Shown: positions 34,176-44,245, counted from the first letter of the stretch. The stretch is DNA of 64,000 nucleotides from Salegentibacter echinorum (GCF_900129445.1 NZ_FQVT01000009.1:1-64000), one strand, 5' to 3'. The notes: a model not told the origin generated them from the sequence alone. Program-made: numbers and translations.

Positions 34176-34297
34176 CTCATTTTAATTTTTTTCTTCTTCA
34201 TAAGAAGTTAAAAAGGTTTCTATTTGGAAAGAAACTTTTTTAATCTTTATTTCCATTACCTACAAGCTGTAAGGTTAACAGCATTGCTTTCTACAAA

Positions 34298-34459
34298 TTA
34301 TCTTCTAAATAATCTACTAATAAGTGAAATCACCAGTAGTACCAGGAAAATGTAAAATATAATTTTTGCAATATCGGCGAATCCTTCTGCCATTCCTCCA
34401 AAACCAAAAACAGCGGCCACCAGGGCAATAATTAAGAAAATAACGATTAAACGTATCAT
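34298..34459 (-). CDS. DUF1328 mini membrane protein (YtjA-like)
   Basis: A 53-residue, very hydrophobic protein reads [20 protein letters not shown], then [13 protein letters not shown], a second helix and SRLFRR. The two-helix layout with the central [14 protein letters not shown] turn is the DUF1328 signature. The function is unknown; relatives are small stress- or envelope-linked proteins. It is below usual ORF length cut-offs. Confidence 0.9.
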   Translation of the reverse strand: MIRLIVIFLIIALVAAVFGFGGMAEGFADIAKIIFYIFLVLLVISLISRLFRR

Positions 34460-34589
34460 AATATTAGATTTTTAGATTAGTTATCAACTAAATTACAGCA
34501 GCAAATGAAGTGACACAAAAGATTATTAATACTTTAACAAGCCTAATGTTAAGGAATCTTAATTCTATGTTTGATTTCGCTAATTTTTA

Positions 34590-36596
34590 TTAATAAGCTA
34601 TTAATTCCAGTAATTTTTCCTGAAAACGCTGCTTCGGGAGATAGCCTTCTTCCAAACCTGGTGCAAATGGAATGGGCGTTTCCAGACTACCTACCCGCAT
34701 CACAGGAGCATCCAAAAACTCAAAACAAGATTCTGAAATTAATGCTGAAATTTCTGAAGCCAAACTGCCAAAAAGTGAATCTTCAGTAAGCACAAGAGCT
34801 TTTCCGCATTTTCTAACCGAAGCGATGATACATTCGATATCTAAAGGTTGCAAACTTCGTAGATCTATAAGTTCTATTTCTTCCAATTCATTTTTGGCTA
34901 TGATTTCCATTGCCCAATGCACCGCCGCGCCATAGGTAATCACACTCACTTTAGAGCCTCGCTGTAAAACCGAAGCTTTACCAAAAGGTAAAGTGTAATA
35001 GTCTTGCGGCACTTCCTGGCGAATGCTTCTATACAATGCTTTATGTTCAAAAAACAAAACAGGATTAGGATCGTTAAAAGCAGTATTTAATAAGCCTTTG
35101 GCATCATAGGGAAAGGCTGGGTAGATTACTTTTAACCCGGGAACTTTAGTAAACCAGGCTTCATTGGTTTGGCTGTGAAATGGTCCTGCACCTACATCTG
35201 CACCACAGGGCATTCTTATGACAACATCGGCATTTTGGTTCCATCTAAAATTAGATTTTGCCAGGTAATTTACAATGGGGTTAAAGCCAGAACTCACAAA
35301 ATCTCCAAACTGCATCTCTACCATAGCTTTCATACCATTTATAGCAAGACCCATTGCGGCTCCTATCACCGCCGATTCACATATTGGGGTATTCCTAACC
35401 CTATCTTTTCCAAATTTAGCGACTAAACCTTCGGTGATTTTAAAAACCCCACCATATTCAGCAATATCCTGTCCCATTAATACCAGCGAGTTGTGACGAT
35501 GCATACTTTGTGCTACCGCCTGGGCGATAGCGTCTATAAGTCGAATATTTTCTGAGGCATCAACACTCTGTATATCTTCATATTTAAAATTCTGAAAAAC
35601 ATCATTCAACTCTTTTGTTTCATCAAAAGTAGTAATGGGTTCTTTGTTCGCAGTCTCTAAATGCGTATCAATCTCAAGTTTAATTTTCTCTTTAAAATCT
35701 TCATCCTGGGCTTCAGAAAGAATATTTTCATTCTTTAAAAACCTCCTGAAATTGTCTATAGGATCTTTCTGCTCCCAAAACTTCATCAAATCTTCTGGCA
35801 CATATTTAGTACCGCTAGCTTCTTCGTGGCCACGTCTTCTAAAGGTTTTAAATTCTATTAAAACCGGCCTGGGATCATTTCTAATACTTTCGGCAATTTT
35901 AGAAACACGGGTATATACTTCAATAATATTATTTCCATCTATAATATGCGACTCCATACCGTAGCCCTGTCCTCTATCAGCTATGTTTTCACAACGATAC
36001 TGCTCATTGGTAGGTGTGGAAAGTCCGTAGCCATTATTTTCAACACAAAATATAACCGGCAACTCCCAAACTGAAGCAATATTAAGCGCTTCGTGAAAAT
36101 CTCCTTCACTGGTACCACCTTCCCCGGTAAAAACTGCTGTAAGCTTATTCTCCTTCTTTAGTTTATGTGCCAGGGCAATACCATTGGCCACGCCAAGCTG
36201 TGGCCCCAGGTGAGAAATCATCCCAATTATTTTATACTCTTGCGTACCAAAATGAAAACTGCGATCCCTACCTTTAGTGAAACCATTTTGTTTTCCCTGC
36301 CACTGCGAAAACAGTCTATTTAAAGGGACGTCTCTAGTGGTAAATACGCCCAAATTGCGGTGCATTGGTAAAATATACTCATCTTTATTTAAAGCTTTCG
36401 CTACACCAACTGAAATCGCTTCCTGACCTATCCCGCTAAACCATTTTGATACTTTTCCCTGTCGAAGAAGGATTAACATTTTTTCTTCAATTAATCTTGG
36501 TTTCAGCAACGCATTATATAAGTCTAATAGTTCTGATGAAGAAAGTTGGTTTTTCTGAAAAGTAATCTTGTTTTTTTCTGAAGTATCTGGCTGCAT
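34590..36596 (-). CDS. Fused alpha/beta 2-oxo acid dehydrogenase E1
   Basis: A thiamine-diphosphate enzyme decarboxylating branched-chain 2-oxo acids (or pyruvate). The alpha half (to about 330) has FTGEGGTSEGDFHEALN and NNGYGLSTP for ThDP/Mg binding; the beta half (about 350-668) has MGQDIAEYGGVFKIT and GADVGAGPFHSQ. The fusion is common in Bacteroidota, where it supplies iso-branched fatty acid primers. The frame extends to a TTG at 36624-36626, but a -7 box at 36614-36621 lies inside that extension, so the ATG at 36596 is chosen. No E2 or E3 gene is adjacent. Confidence 0.93.
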   Translation of the reverse strand: MQPDTSEKNKITFQKNQLSSSELLDLYNALLKPRLIEEKMLILLRQGKVSKWFSGIGQEAISVGVAKALNKDEYILPMHRNLGVFTTRDVPLNRLFSQWQGKQNGFTKGRDRSFHFGTQEYKIIGMISHLGPQLGVANGIALAHKLKKENKLTAVFTGEGGTSEGDFHEALNIASVWELPVIFCVENNGYGLSTPTNEQYRCENIADRGQGYGMESHIIDGNNIIEVYTRVSKIAESIRNDPRPVLIEFKTFRRRGHEEASGTKYVPEDLMKFWEQKDPIDNFRRFLKNENILSEAQDEDFKEKIKLEIDTHLETANKEPITTFDETKELNDVFQNFKYEDIQSVDASENIRLIDAIAQAVAQSMHRHNSLVLMGQDIAEYGGVFKITEGLVAKFGKDRVRNTPICESAVIGAAMGLAINGMKAMVEMQFGDFVSSGFNPIVNYLAKSNFRWNQNADVVIRMPCGADVGAGPFHSQTNEAWFTKVPGLKVIYPAFPYDAKGLLNTAFNDPNPVLFFEHKALYRSIRQEVPQDYYTLPFGKASVLQRGSKVSVITYGAAVHWAMEIIAKNELEEIELIDLRSLQPLDIECIIASVRKCGKALVLTEDSLFGSLASEISALISESCFEFLDAPVMRVGSLETPIPFAPGLEEGYLPKQRFQEKLLELIAY

Positions 36597-36613
36597 AGTG
36601 AACGTTTCTTTCT

Positions 36614-36621
36614 CAAATGTA
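36614..36621 (-). promoter_or_regulatory. E1 fusion promoter -7 box
   Basis: TACATTTG on the minus strand fits TAnnTTTG, 17 bases before the chosen ATG, with TTA about 17 bases further upstream. Its place downstream of the alternative TTG start rules that start out if this promoter is the one used. Confidence 0.55.
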
Positions 36622-36679
36622 ACCAAAAATATAAATGATAAGAAATTTAAAAAGCCTCGGGAACTCTCATATTTTTAGT

Positions 36680-36687
36680 TAACTTTG
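36680..36687 (+). promoter_or_regulatory. Promoter -7 box of the 36.7-39.9 kb operon
   Basis: TAACTTTG fits TAnnTTTG, 31 bases before the ATG at 36719 and divergent from the E1 promoter. No TTG is clear upstream. Confidence 0.45.
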
Positions 36688-36718
36688 ATTGATAAATTTT
36701 GAAAAAACTTAGTAATAT

Positions 36719-37675
36719 ATGGCGATGAATAATATTCCCAGTGTAGATCTGGCCGATTTTCTTTCTAAAGATGAGGCAAAAAAGCAGAAGTTTGTTCAAG
36801 AAATTGGAAAAGCTTATGAAGAAATTGGCTTTGTAGCTTTAAAAAATCATTTCTTAGTAGAAAAACTGGAAACTAACCTTTATAAAGAGGTAAAGAGTTT
36901 TTTTGATCTTCCGCTAGAAGTTAAAAAGAAATATGAAATTGAAGGTTTGGCAGGACAACGCGGTTATATTTCATTTGGAAAAGAACACGCTAAAGGTAAG
37001 AAAGAAGGTGATTTAAAGGAATTTTGGCATTTTGGACAGATTCCAGATAAAGATGCAAATTTAACAGAGGATTATCCAGAAAATATTCAGGTTGAAGAAG
37101 TAGAAGATTTCAATGCCGTAGGAATGGAAGCTTATAAAATGCTGGAAAAAACCGGTATTTATGTTTTACGTGCCCTGGCTTTATACATTGGTTTGGAAGA
37201 ACATTATTTTGATCATTGGGCCAGTAATGGAAATAGTATCTTAAGGCCTATACATTACCCACCAATCACCGAGGAGCCTAAGGGCGCTGTTAGAGCGGGA
37301 GCGCACGGTGATATTAATTTAATCACTTTATTAATGGGAGCATCCTCGGGGGGATTACAGGTTTTAAGAAAAGATGGAGAATGGATAGATGCGGTTCCTA
37401 AGAAGGATGAATTGGTGATTAATGTTGGTGATATGTTAGAAAGACATACCAATAATAAGTTACGTTCCACCATTCACCGGGTGATCAATCCTCCAAAAGA
37501 AGAATGGGACAAACCAAGATATTCTATTCCTTTCTTTATGCATCCTAGAAGTGAGATGCGTTTAGATTGTTTAGAAGAATGTATAGATGAAGAAAATCCC
37601 AAGCAATACGAAGATATTACCGCTGGAGAATTTTTACATCAACGATTAGTAGAAATAGGACTCTTAAAAAAATAA
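36719..37675 (+). CDS. 2-oxoglutarate/Fe(II)-dependent oxygenase, isopenicillin N synthase family
   Basis: The 318-residue protein has the DIOX_N domain (about 5-110) and the 2OG-Fe(II) domain (about 170-290). Iron ligands are His and Asp in AHGDINLITLL and the distal His in RSTIHRVINPP; RYSIPFF holds the co-substrate Arg. The substrate is not evident. It is the first gene of a tight four-gene operon (gaps of 3, 27 and 1 bases), whose other products suggest no single pathway. Confidence 0.93.
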   Translation: MAMNNIPSVDLADFLSKDEAKKQKFVQEIGKAYEEIGFVALKNHFLVEKLETNLYKEVKSFFDLPLEVKKKYEIEGLAGQRGYISFGKEHAKGKKEGDLKEFWHFGQIPDKDANLTEDYPENIQVEEVEDFNAVGMEAYKMLEKTGIYVLRALALYIGLEEHYFDHWASNGNSILRPIHYPPITEEPKGAVRAGAHGDINLITLLMGASSGGLQVLRKDGEWIDAVPKKDELVINVGDMLERHTNNKLRSTIHRVINPPKEEWDKPRYSIPFFMHPRSEMRLDCLEECIDEENPKQYEDITAGEFLHQRLVEIGLLKK

Positions 37676-37678
37676 TTT

Positions 37679-38032
37679 ATGGCTAAGAAGAAAATGGGGT
37701 TGGAAGATCTTGGCGGTTTAGTATATTCCACCAATGATAATCTTGAAAACACAGCAAATGAAAATGAAGCTGAAGAATCTTTGGAACCCCGGGAACAATA
37801 TTTAGAAGCACACTTTAGTAATAAAGGAAGGGGTGGTAAAACCGTGACTATTATTAAAGGTTTCCAGGGGCCTGAAGAAGATTTAATTGCCCTAGGAAAA
37901 AAGCTAAAAAAGAAATGTGGTGTAGGCGGTTCTACCAAAGACGGTGAAATTATCATACAGGGTGATGATAGGGAAAAAATTATGGAACTTCTTAGAAAAG
38001 ACTCCTATAATGTTAAACGTGTTGGCGGATAA
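37679..38032 (+). CDS. SUI1/YciH-like translation initiation factor
   Basis: The 117-residue protein has a low-complexity acidic N-terminus (about 15-40) and a SUI1/eIF1 domain (about 45-117) with GKTVTIIKGFQGPEEDL and KKKCGVGGSTKDGEIIIQGD. Bacterial homologues resemble eIF1 and may influence start-codon selection; direct evidence is sparse. It begins 3 bases after the oxygenase gene. Confidence 0.92.
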   Translation: MAKKKMGLEDLGGLVYSTNDNLENTANENEAEESLEPREQYLEAHFSNKGRGGKTVTIIKGFQGPEEDLIALGKKLKKKCGVGGSTKDGEIIIQGDDREKIMELLRKDSYNVKRVGG

Positions 38033-38059
38033 TTTTATAATTGAGAATTAAATTTTGCT

Positions 38060-38992
38060 ATGAGTAGTAATGCGCTGCACATTATTAATGGAGACGGTCT
38101 TACCGAAACGGTTAAAAGTCTCGAAATTCCCGGTCAAATTATTGTTTGGAGGGAATTACTTTGTGAAGGTCGGTGTATAAAGAAGGTTGGCTCAAAAGAT
38201 TTTATAGAAGAAAGACAAAAATTCTTAGGAGAAACCTATGGAATTTCTTCAGAAGATTACCTGGATAAATTCGTTTCGCAACTGGAAAAGTTAAAGCAGG
38301 TAGAAAACTACGATCACGTAGTTTTGTGGTTTGAATTCGATCTTTTTTGCCATATAAATATGTTAGCTGCTATTAGCTTTTATTTGGAGCACAAAGTTGA
38401 AAAACCTTTTTATTTAGTTTGCAGCAAACGACTAAAGGGAGAAAATGAATTAACCCCGCTATCTCATTTATCCCCCAAAAACTTATTAAATCATTACGAG
38501 AATAAAATTAAACTTACCGAAGATGACCTGGCAATTGCCTCTTTAGTTTGGGAACTTTATTGTGGAAGCAACCCCCAAAAGCTTAAGAGACAAATTAAGA
38601 AAACTTCAAATTTTGAATATTTATCCAGTTGCATTAGGGCACATATTGAACGATACCCAAATAGTGTTACCGGTATTAATACTTTAGAAAAAAATATCCT
38701 TAAACTCATAGAAAATCAAAACATTACCTCCTATAACCAATTCTTAGGATATGCTTTGCAGTACCAGGGATATTATGGATATAGCGATTCTCAAATGGAG
38801 CGTCTATTGAAAAAACTGGAAATATTTTACACCTTTAAAGATGGTAAACTCACGTTAACGGAAAGTGGTAATAAAGTACTGGAAAGGGAAAAGAGTTTTT
38901 ACCAGGACCTAAAAACCGATGAATATATGGGAGGTTCTAAAATCTTTGATTTTCTATACGATTCCGATTCTCATAAAATCTTAAAACTATAA
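38060..38992 (+). CDS. DUF1835 domain protein
   Basis: The 310-residue protein begins with ALHIINGDGLTETVKSLEI and VVLWFEFDLFCHINML, the pattern of DUF1835 proteins, which are of unknown function. The C-terminal region (about 175-300) is helical and may be a winged-helix-like domain. No signal peptide or membrane helix is seen. It sits 1 base before the nucleoside phosphorylase gene, suggesting coupled expression. Confidence 0.88.
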   Translation: MSSNALHIINGDGLTETVKSLEIPGQIIVWRELLCEGRCIKKVGSKDFIEERQKFLGETYGISSEDYLDKFVSQLEKLKQVENYDHVVLWFEFDLFCHINMLAAISFYLEHKVEKPFYLVCSKRLKGENELTPLSHLSPKNLLNHYENKIKLTEDDLAIASLVWELYCGSNPQKLKRQIKKTSNFEYLSSCIRAHIERYPNSVTGINTLEKNILKLIENQNITSYNQFLGYALQYQGYYGYSDSQMERLLKKLEIFYTFKDGKLTLTESGNKVLEREKSFYQDLKTDEYMGGSKIFDFLYDSDSHKILKL

Positions 38993-38993
38993 T

Positions 38994-39863
38994 ATGGCCA
39001 TAAAAGCTTCAGAGTTTATCCAAAATAAGGATGGTAGTGTTTACCATCTCAATTTATTACCAGAACATTTGGCCGAGACGGTAATCACCGTTGGAGACCC
39101 CGATCGCGTAGAGAAGGTCACCCGATATTTTGATTCCGTAGAACATAAAATTCAAAAAAGGGAATTTCATACCCAAACCGGTACTTATAAAGGAAAACGA
39201 ATAAGTGTGATTTCTACCGGTATTGGGCCAGACAATATAGACATTGTTATTAACGAGCTGGATGCCCTGGTAAATATAGATTTTAAAACCCGTGAACTTA
39301 AAGAGGAAAAAACCAGTTTAGATATTATTAGAATTGGAACTACCGGTTCCATACAAAAAGAGATTCCGGTAGATGCTTTTATAATAAGTGAAAGCGCTAT
39401 CGGTTTAGACGGATTGCTTCATTTTTATGAGAGCGAGCACATTCAGGACCTTGATTTTCAGGAAGCTTTTATTAAACATTTAAATTGGTTTGATAAAAAA
39501 GCAGCGCCTTACATCGTTTCGGGTGGAGATAAACTTATCGCGCGTATGCAGGGGAAAGACACTTTTAAAGGAATAACCGGAACAAATATAGGTTTTTACG
39601 GCCCACAAGGTAGAATTTTAAGGCTTACCCTTCAGGATAATGAAATGAATGATAAATTAGGTTCATTTTCTTACAAAGACCGCGAAATAACCAATTTAGA
39701 AATGGAAACCTCGGCTATCTATGGTTTATCCAAATTATTAGGACATCAGGCTATTTCAATGAATGCGATTATTGCTAATCGAGCAGCCGGAACTTTCTCT
39801 AGAAACCCTAAAGAAACCGTAGATAAGCTTATAAAATATAGCCTGGAGAAGCTGGTAGATTAA
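38994..39863 (+). CDS. Nucleoside phosphorylase (uridine phosphorylase-like)
   Basis: Splits nucleosides to base and ribose-1-phosphate. The 289-residue protein has the phosphate-binding VITVGDPDRVEKV (about 30-42), ISTGIGPDNIDIV, RIGTTGSIQ and the ribose/base motif NLEMETSAIYGLSKLLG. The general build is that of the PNP/Udp hexameric family, of a Bacteroidota variant somewhat longer than E. coli Udp (253). The base preference is uncertain. Confidence 0.92.
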   Translation: MAIKASEFIQNKDGSVYHLNLLPEHLAETVITVGDPDRVEKVTRYFDSVEHKIQKREFHTQTGTYKGKRISVISTGIGPDNIDIVINELDALVNIDFKTRELKEEKTSLDIIRIGTTGSIQKEIPVDAFIISESAIGLDGLLHFYESEHIQDLDFQEAFIKHLNWFDKKAAPYIVSGGDKLIARMQGKDTFKGITGTNIGFYGPQGRILRLTLQDNEMNDKLGSFSYKDREITNLEMETSAIYGLSKLLGHQAISMNAIIANRAAGTFSRNPKETVDKLIKYSLEKLVD

Positions 39864-40096
39864 TTTTCATCAAAAATCTCTTATAGAAAAACATGGTTTC
39901 TGTTTAACAGTACGTTTATATTTATCTCTTCATTCTCATTTTTTCGTTCTTAGATTGTCTTACGGGTAAAAAACCTATTCTAAGAGAGGACTCTTCTGTT
40001 CGGCGGCTATAGGTGTTGAATTTCAGCCTGTTACAACTATAACAGTTTAATTAAGCTGCAACCAAAATTATTTAAACCACATGTTGTTGCAAATAA

Positions 40097-40136
40097 GAAG
40101 ACCGTCTCACAGTTAAGTGAAACGGTCTCTTTTGTT
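40097..40136 (+). terminator. Terminator, probably serving both converging genes
   Basis: AGACCGT...CTCAC pairs with GTGAA...ACGGTCT, followed on the plus strand by CTTTTGTT. It lies between the operon ending at 39863 and the lipoprotein gene that ends at 40179. The rest of 39864-40178 has no gene. Confidence 0.75.
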
Positions 40137-40178
40137 CATCAATAAATAAAACTTAACCTTATTAAATACTACGATGAA

Positions 40179-41747
40179 CTACAGATTATATCCCAGATCT
40201 TGCAAAGTTTGGACGATAAGATCTGCATAATATTGAGCTGAATCCCCATCATTTACATCATATACATAGGCAAATTCACTCCTATCAGATAAACCATTGC
40301 TTCCGCTATAGTTACCGGTACCATCTTCTACGGCATGGATTAAGTCTTCAAAGTCATCAAACCCATCTACTTGAAAAACCACTCCTCTGTAATAATTTGT
40401 TGGGAATGAAGCCACTCGACCACGTAAAGTGGATATGTCAGTATCATAAGTGACGGTCCTTGGTGAATTAATATCCCACGATGCTCCAATATTATGATAC
40501 ACAAATTGCGCTTCATCCTGGAAAACCAAAGCAATTACATTCCCCGTTGGTGTATCCCCTTCAATATTAAGCATATTAAAAGTTCGTTCGGTAGGATTTT
40601 GAATTACACGTACTTTAGCGTCATATTCATCTTCATCATCTCCATACAGTGGTAATAAAGCATCTTTAAGTAAAGTATTTCTCATAGTTTGTAAAGGTGC
40701 TAAAGTACTGTTCATAGAACCGGAAGAATCAAAGTAAATATATATTTCGGTATCCTCATCTATCACTGGCGGTGGTCCTCCATTTCCTCCATTGTCTCCA
40801 AAAATGTTTGGAGTATCTGAAGAACTACATCCTTCGAAGAAGTGATAATAATCTACATTGTCTTCACCATCGAATAAACCTTTTACAGTAGCATCGGTAA
40901 AGGAACCAGAACGTACTACTTCCCCATCTATACTAATTTCAATATAATAATTGTCTTCACCTTCTCTATCGGGTAAGAAGAAACATAATGGATCGGCATA
41001 TTCATCGCCATCATTATTTGTATCTACATTATTCTCAACATCGGCATATAGTACTGCACCGGTATTATCGGTACCAGACCAGATATTTACAGAATAGTCG
41101 GCAACTGCGTGTCTTCCATTCTCACCGCAAATATTACCAAAAATACAGAATTCAATTGCTTCGGTACCAATAATATCAAAGAATAGGTAACCGTATTGGT
41201 TTACCATGCGATCGTCAAAACAAAGTACATTTACATCAACATACTTTTTTACTCCCGCACCCAGTTCAATATCCATAGGTAAAGCCATATCTACCCAGTC
41301 TGCCATATCGCTTCCACTAGCTGGAGCAACCCAAATTAGGTTATCATCAGCATCGTAAACTGCAAAATAATCCAGACTATAAGAGCCGGGCATAAGTTCT
41401 AAATCTGAAGAATATTCTGTAAAATATTCATCATTTCCATCTCCATCAAAATCACCGGGAGTTGGATTTACATCGACCATTACCGGGCTGGCCATTGTTC
41501 CTACATTTTCTGGTCCTGTTAAAACCACATGAACATAAGCCGGAGCTTCTTCAGAACATTCCGGTAACTCTTCCAGCGCTTGTTTAGTAGCGGGATTTTT
41601 AGAAATCATGTCATTAATAACTGCACCAAAAGAAAGTGTAGCAACATCATCATTACCGCCAATTTCCTGATTTTCTTCTTTACTACATGAAACCATAACT
41701 AATGAAAGTACGGCCATGTACATCAAATAATGTTTAATTCTTTTCAT
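40179..41747 (-). CDS. Secreted lipoprotein with VWA-like MIDAS motif
   Basis: The 522-residue, very acidic protein has a lipoprotein signal with lipobox VMVSC (Cys about 21), an N-terminal beta-sandwich-like half with calcium-type runs (DFDGDGNDE; NNDGDE), and a VWA-like C-terminal domain that starts at IYIYFDSSGSMNSTLAPL (about 335). This is the DxSxS metal site. The Asp-rich loops suggest calcium binding. Unrecognised as a family; surface adhesion or extracellular sensing is possible but not shown. Confidence 0.8.
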   Translation of the reverse strand: MKRIKHYLMYMAVLSLVMVSCSKEENQEIGGNDDVATLSFGAVINDMISKNPATKQALEELPECSEEAPAYVHVVLTGPENVGTMASPVMVDVNPTPGDFDGDGNDEYFTEYSSDLELMPGSYSLDYFAVYDADDNLIWVAPASGSDMADWVDMALPMDIELGAGVKKYVDVNVLCFDDRMVNQYGYLFFDIIGTEAIEFCIFGNICGENGRHAVADYSVNIWSGTDNTGAVLYADVENNVDTNNDGDEYADPLCFFLPDREGEDNYYIEISIDGEVVRSGSFTDATVKGLFDGEDNVDYYHFFEGCSSSDTPNIFGDNGGNGGPPPVIDEDTEIYIYFDSSGSMNSTLAPLQTMRNTLLKDALLPLYGDDEDEYDAKVRVIQNPTERTFNMLNIEGDTPTGNVIALVFQDEAQFVYHNIGASWDINSPRTVTYDTDISTLRGRVASFPTNYYRGVVFQVDGFDDFEDLIHAVEDGTGNYSGSNGLSDRSEFAYVYDVNDGDSAQYYADLIVQTLQDLGYNL

Positions 41748-42091
41748 AATTGATAATTTGTTGGTTAATAATATGGTTAAAAGTCAATTCGGAATACTCC
41801 AAATTTCTTGAAATTCGTAGGGAGATATAGTTGGGGAAGCTTTATCAAAGGACACCTAATTAAATAGGCTTACCTTTTAGATCGAATTAAAATTAAGCAT
41901 AAGTTATTAGTATCGATATGGAGGAAAACCCACTATTTTTTCCAATATGCAGATGAAAAACAGGTTTTCACAAAAATACCTCTTCACATTATCAATTAGC
42001 TTTTTCAAAAACCCGGAAGAAAAAACCTTCTTGAGTCTATTTGCAATCTCGTATTTAACACAAAATTAAAAGCAATTTATAGGCTTATTCG
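41748..42091. other. AT-rich divergent spacer without a gene
   Basis: The region between the VWA lipoprotein and ppk1 is about 370 bases and AT-rich. I see no ORF, repeat family or strong hairpin in it apart from the promoter element near ppk1. It probably carries promoters for both genes. Confidence 0.6.
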
Positions 42092-42099
42092 TACTTTTG
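42092..42099 (+). promoter_or_regulatory. ppk1 promoter -7 box
   Basis: TACTTTTG fits TAnnTTTG, 19 bases before the ppk1 ATG. A TTA lies 23 bases upstream of the box, a weak -33 match. Confidence 0.5.
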
Positions 42100-42118
42100 G
42101 TTAAACCACTAACCGATA

Positions 42119-44185
42119 ATGCAAGATCCAAAGGAAATCCCCTTAAAGCATAGAGACCTTAACTGGCTTAGCTTTAATGCCAGAGTTTTACAAGAGGCCG
42201 AAGACAAGATAAATCCGCTATATGAGCGGATTCGTTTTTTGGCGATTTTTTCATCAAATTTAGATGAATATTTTAGGGTTCGGGTTTCCCAGCTACGCCA
42301 AATGAAAAGGGTAGAAAAAAGTATTAGGAAGAAATTAGCTTTAAAGCCTTCTAAAACCACCAAAGAAATTATCAAAAAAGTAAAAATTCAACAAGATAAA
42401 TTTGGTGCAATTTACGAGAAGCAAATTCTTCCGGAACTTGCTGAAAATGGTATTTTTCTATTAGGAGCAGAGCATTTTACCAGTTCACAAAAAAGTTTTG
42501 CAGCCAGCTATTTTCAGAAAAATATTAAACAACATCTTGACCCCAGAATAATTAAGGTTCATAAAGAACAAGAACTATTTCTTGAAAATGCCGAGCTCTA
42601 TTTAATCGTGCAGTTTGATGCAAAAGAGGAATTAGGTCTCGTTAATATTCCCGTGGATGCCTGCGGAAGATTTATAAATTTAGAAAATGACTCAAAAGGT
42701 CATGATATTACATATTTAGACGAAATTATCCGTAGCCAAATTGCTACAATTTTTGAGGAAAAAACGATAACTGGAATTTTTGAGATAAAATTATCCCGGG
42801 ATGCAGAACTGTATATAGAAGATCAATATGAAGGAGTGCTTGCAGAAAAAATATACAATTCTCTTGCGCAACGTGACGATGGACAGCCCACCCGTTTACT
42901 TTATGACGCCCAGATGCCTGCTGCGCTTCAAAAAACTATAAGAAAGCTTTTAAAACTGGGAAAAATAGATATGATGCCCGGTGGGAAATACCATAATTTT
43001 AATGATTTTTTGTCGTTTCCCGATCCTACTAATAATCCTAATTTAAATTTTAAAAAGTTCCCAAACATAAAACACAGGGAACTAGAAAACTCGGCAGATT
43101 ATTTCAAGACAATTTCACAAAAAGACCAGTCATTACACTTTCCTTTTATGTCTTTTGCCTATGTAGAGAATTTCTTGCAACAGGCAGTGAATGATAACAA
43201 TGTGAGCGCTATAAAAATTTCCCTATACAGGGTGGCAGATGAATCCCGACTTACCAATCTCCTATTGCGTGCCCTGGAAAAAGGTAAAGAGGTTACTGTT
43301 TTTGTAGAAGCGAAAGCCAGGTTCGATGAAGAAAATAACATTGTTTGGGGAAAGAAATTTGAAGAAAAAGGTGCACACGTTATATATTCTTATCCCAAAA
43401 TAAAAGTACACTCTAAAATTATGCTCATTCAACGAATGGAAAATGAGCAGGTAGTAAATTATGCCTATATAGGGACCGGAAATTTTAACAGCGAGACCTC
43501 AAAAATCTATTGTGATCACGCGATTTTAACAGCCAATAAAAATATTGCCAAAGAACTTTCCCGACTATTTATGGTACTGGAAGGTGAACTCATTATCCCA
43601 AGAGAGAAAAATTTACTTATTTCTCCTTTTTCCACCCGGCAGGAATTCAATAGAATGATTTACAACGAAATAGATAATGCCAGAGATGGTAAAAAGGCAA
43701 AAATTACAGCTAAAATGAATAGCCTGGAAGATCCCGGGATTATTGCTCTTTTGTATCGCGCCAGTCAGGAAGGAGTAGAAATTAGGTTATTAGTGCGGGG
43801 ATTCACCTGCTTGATTCCGGGTATTAAAAATTTAAGCGAGAACATCTATATGACCAGTATTGTAGATAGGTATTTGGAACACGGTAGAATCTATATTTTT
43901 GAAAATGACGGTGACGAAAAAATTTACTTCGGAAGTGCAGATTGGATGACACGTAATCTTTCCCGGCGCATAGAAGTACTTGCACCCATTTTAGATAAAG
44001 ATCTAGCGCAAGAATTTAAGGAAATTCTGGAAATCCAACTTCAGGATAATGTTAAAGCGAGAATACAGGATGCTGAAGAAACAAACAAATATGTGCCTAA
44101 AGCTGAAGGTGAAAAACCAATTAGGTCACAATATGAAATATACAACTATTTAAAGCAAAAGCATGAAACAAGAGGGCAGTCTTAG
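42119..44185 (+). CDS. ppk1: Polyphosphate kinase 1
   Basis: Makes polyphosphate from ATP, reversibly. The 688-residue protein has the N-terminal domain (HRDLNWLSFNARVLQEAED, about 8-26), a middle domain and two PLD-like C-terminal domains. The autophosphorylated His is in IKVHSKIMLIQR (about 430), and the second active-site His in YLEHGRIYIF (about 585). FIEAKARFDEENN-type residues bind ATP. All expected motifs are kept. Confidence 0.96.
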   Translation: MQDPKEIPLKHRDLNWLSFNARVLQEAEDKINPLYERIRFLAIFSSNLDEYFRVRVSQLRQMKRVEKSIRKKLALKPSKTTKEIIKKVKIQQDKFGAIYEKQILPELAENGIFLLGAEHFTSSQKSFAASYFQKNIKQHLDPRIIKVHKEQELFLENAELYLIVQFDAKEELGLVNIPVDACGRFINLENDSKGHDITYLDEIIRSQIATIFEEKTITGIFEIKLSRDAELYIEDQYEGVLAEKIYNSLAQRDDGQPTRLLYDAQMPAALQKTIRKLLKLGKIDMMPGGKYHNFNDFLSFPDPTNNPNLNFKKFPNIKHRELENSADYFKTISQKDQSLHFPFMSFAYVENFLQQAVNDNNVSAIKISLYRVADESRLTNLLLRALEKGKEVTVFVEAKARFDEENNIVWGKKFEEKGAHVIYSYPKIKVHSKIMLIQRMENEQVVNYAYIGTGNFNSETSKIYCDHAILTANKNIAKELSRLFMVLEGELIIPREKNLLISPFSTRQEFNRMIYNEIDNARDGKKAKITAKMNSLEDPGIIALLYRASQEGVEIRLLVRGFTCLIPGIKNLSENIYMTSIVDRYLEHGRIYIFENDGDEKIYFGSADWMTRNLSRRIEVLAPILDKDLAQEFKEILEIQLQDNVKARIQDAEETNKYVPKAEGEKPIRSQYEIYNYLKQKHETRGQS

Positions 44186-44245
44186 TAAGCATTCGCAGTA
44201 AGCGGTTTCCGACGGACAGTCTTTTAAAGTTAAAATATAAAATTT

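Noticed and set aside
36597-36626. TTG start for the E1 fusion
   Set aside because: The -7 promoter box lies inside this extension, so it would be only partly transcribed.
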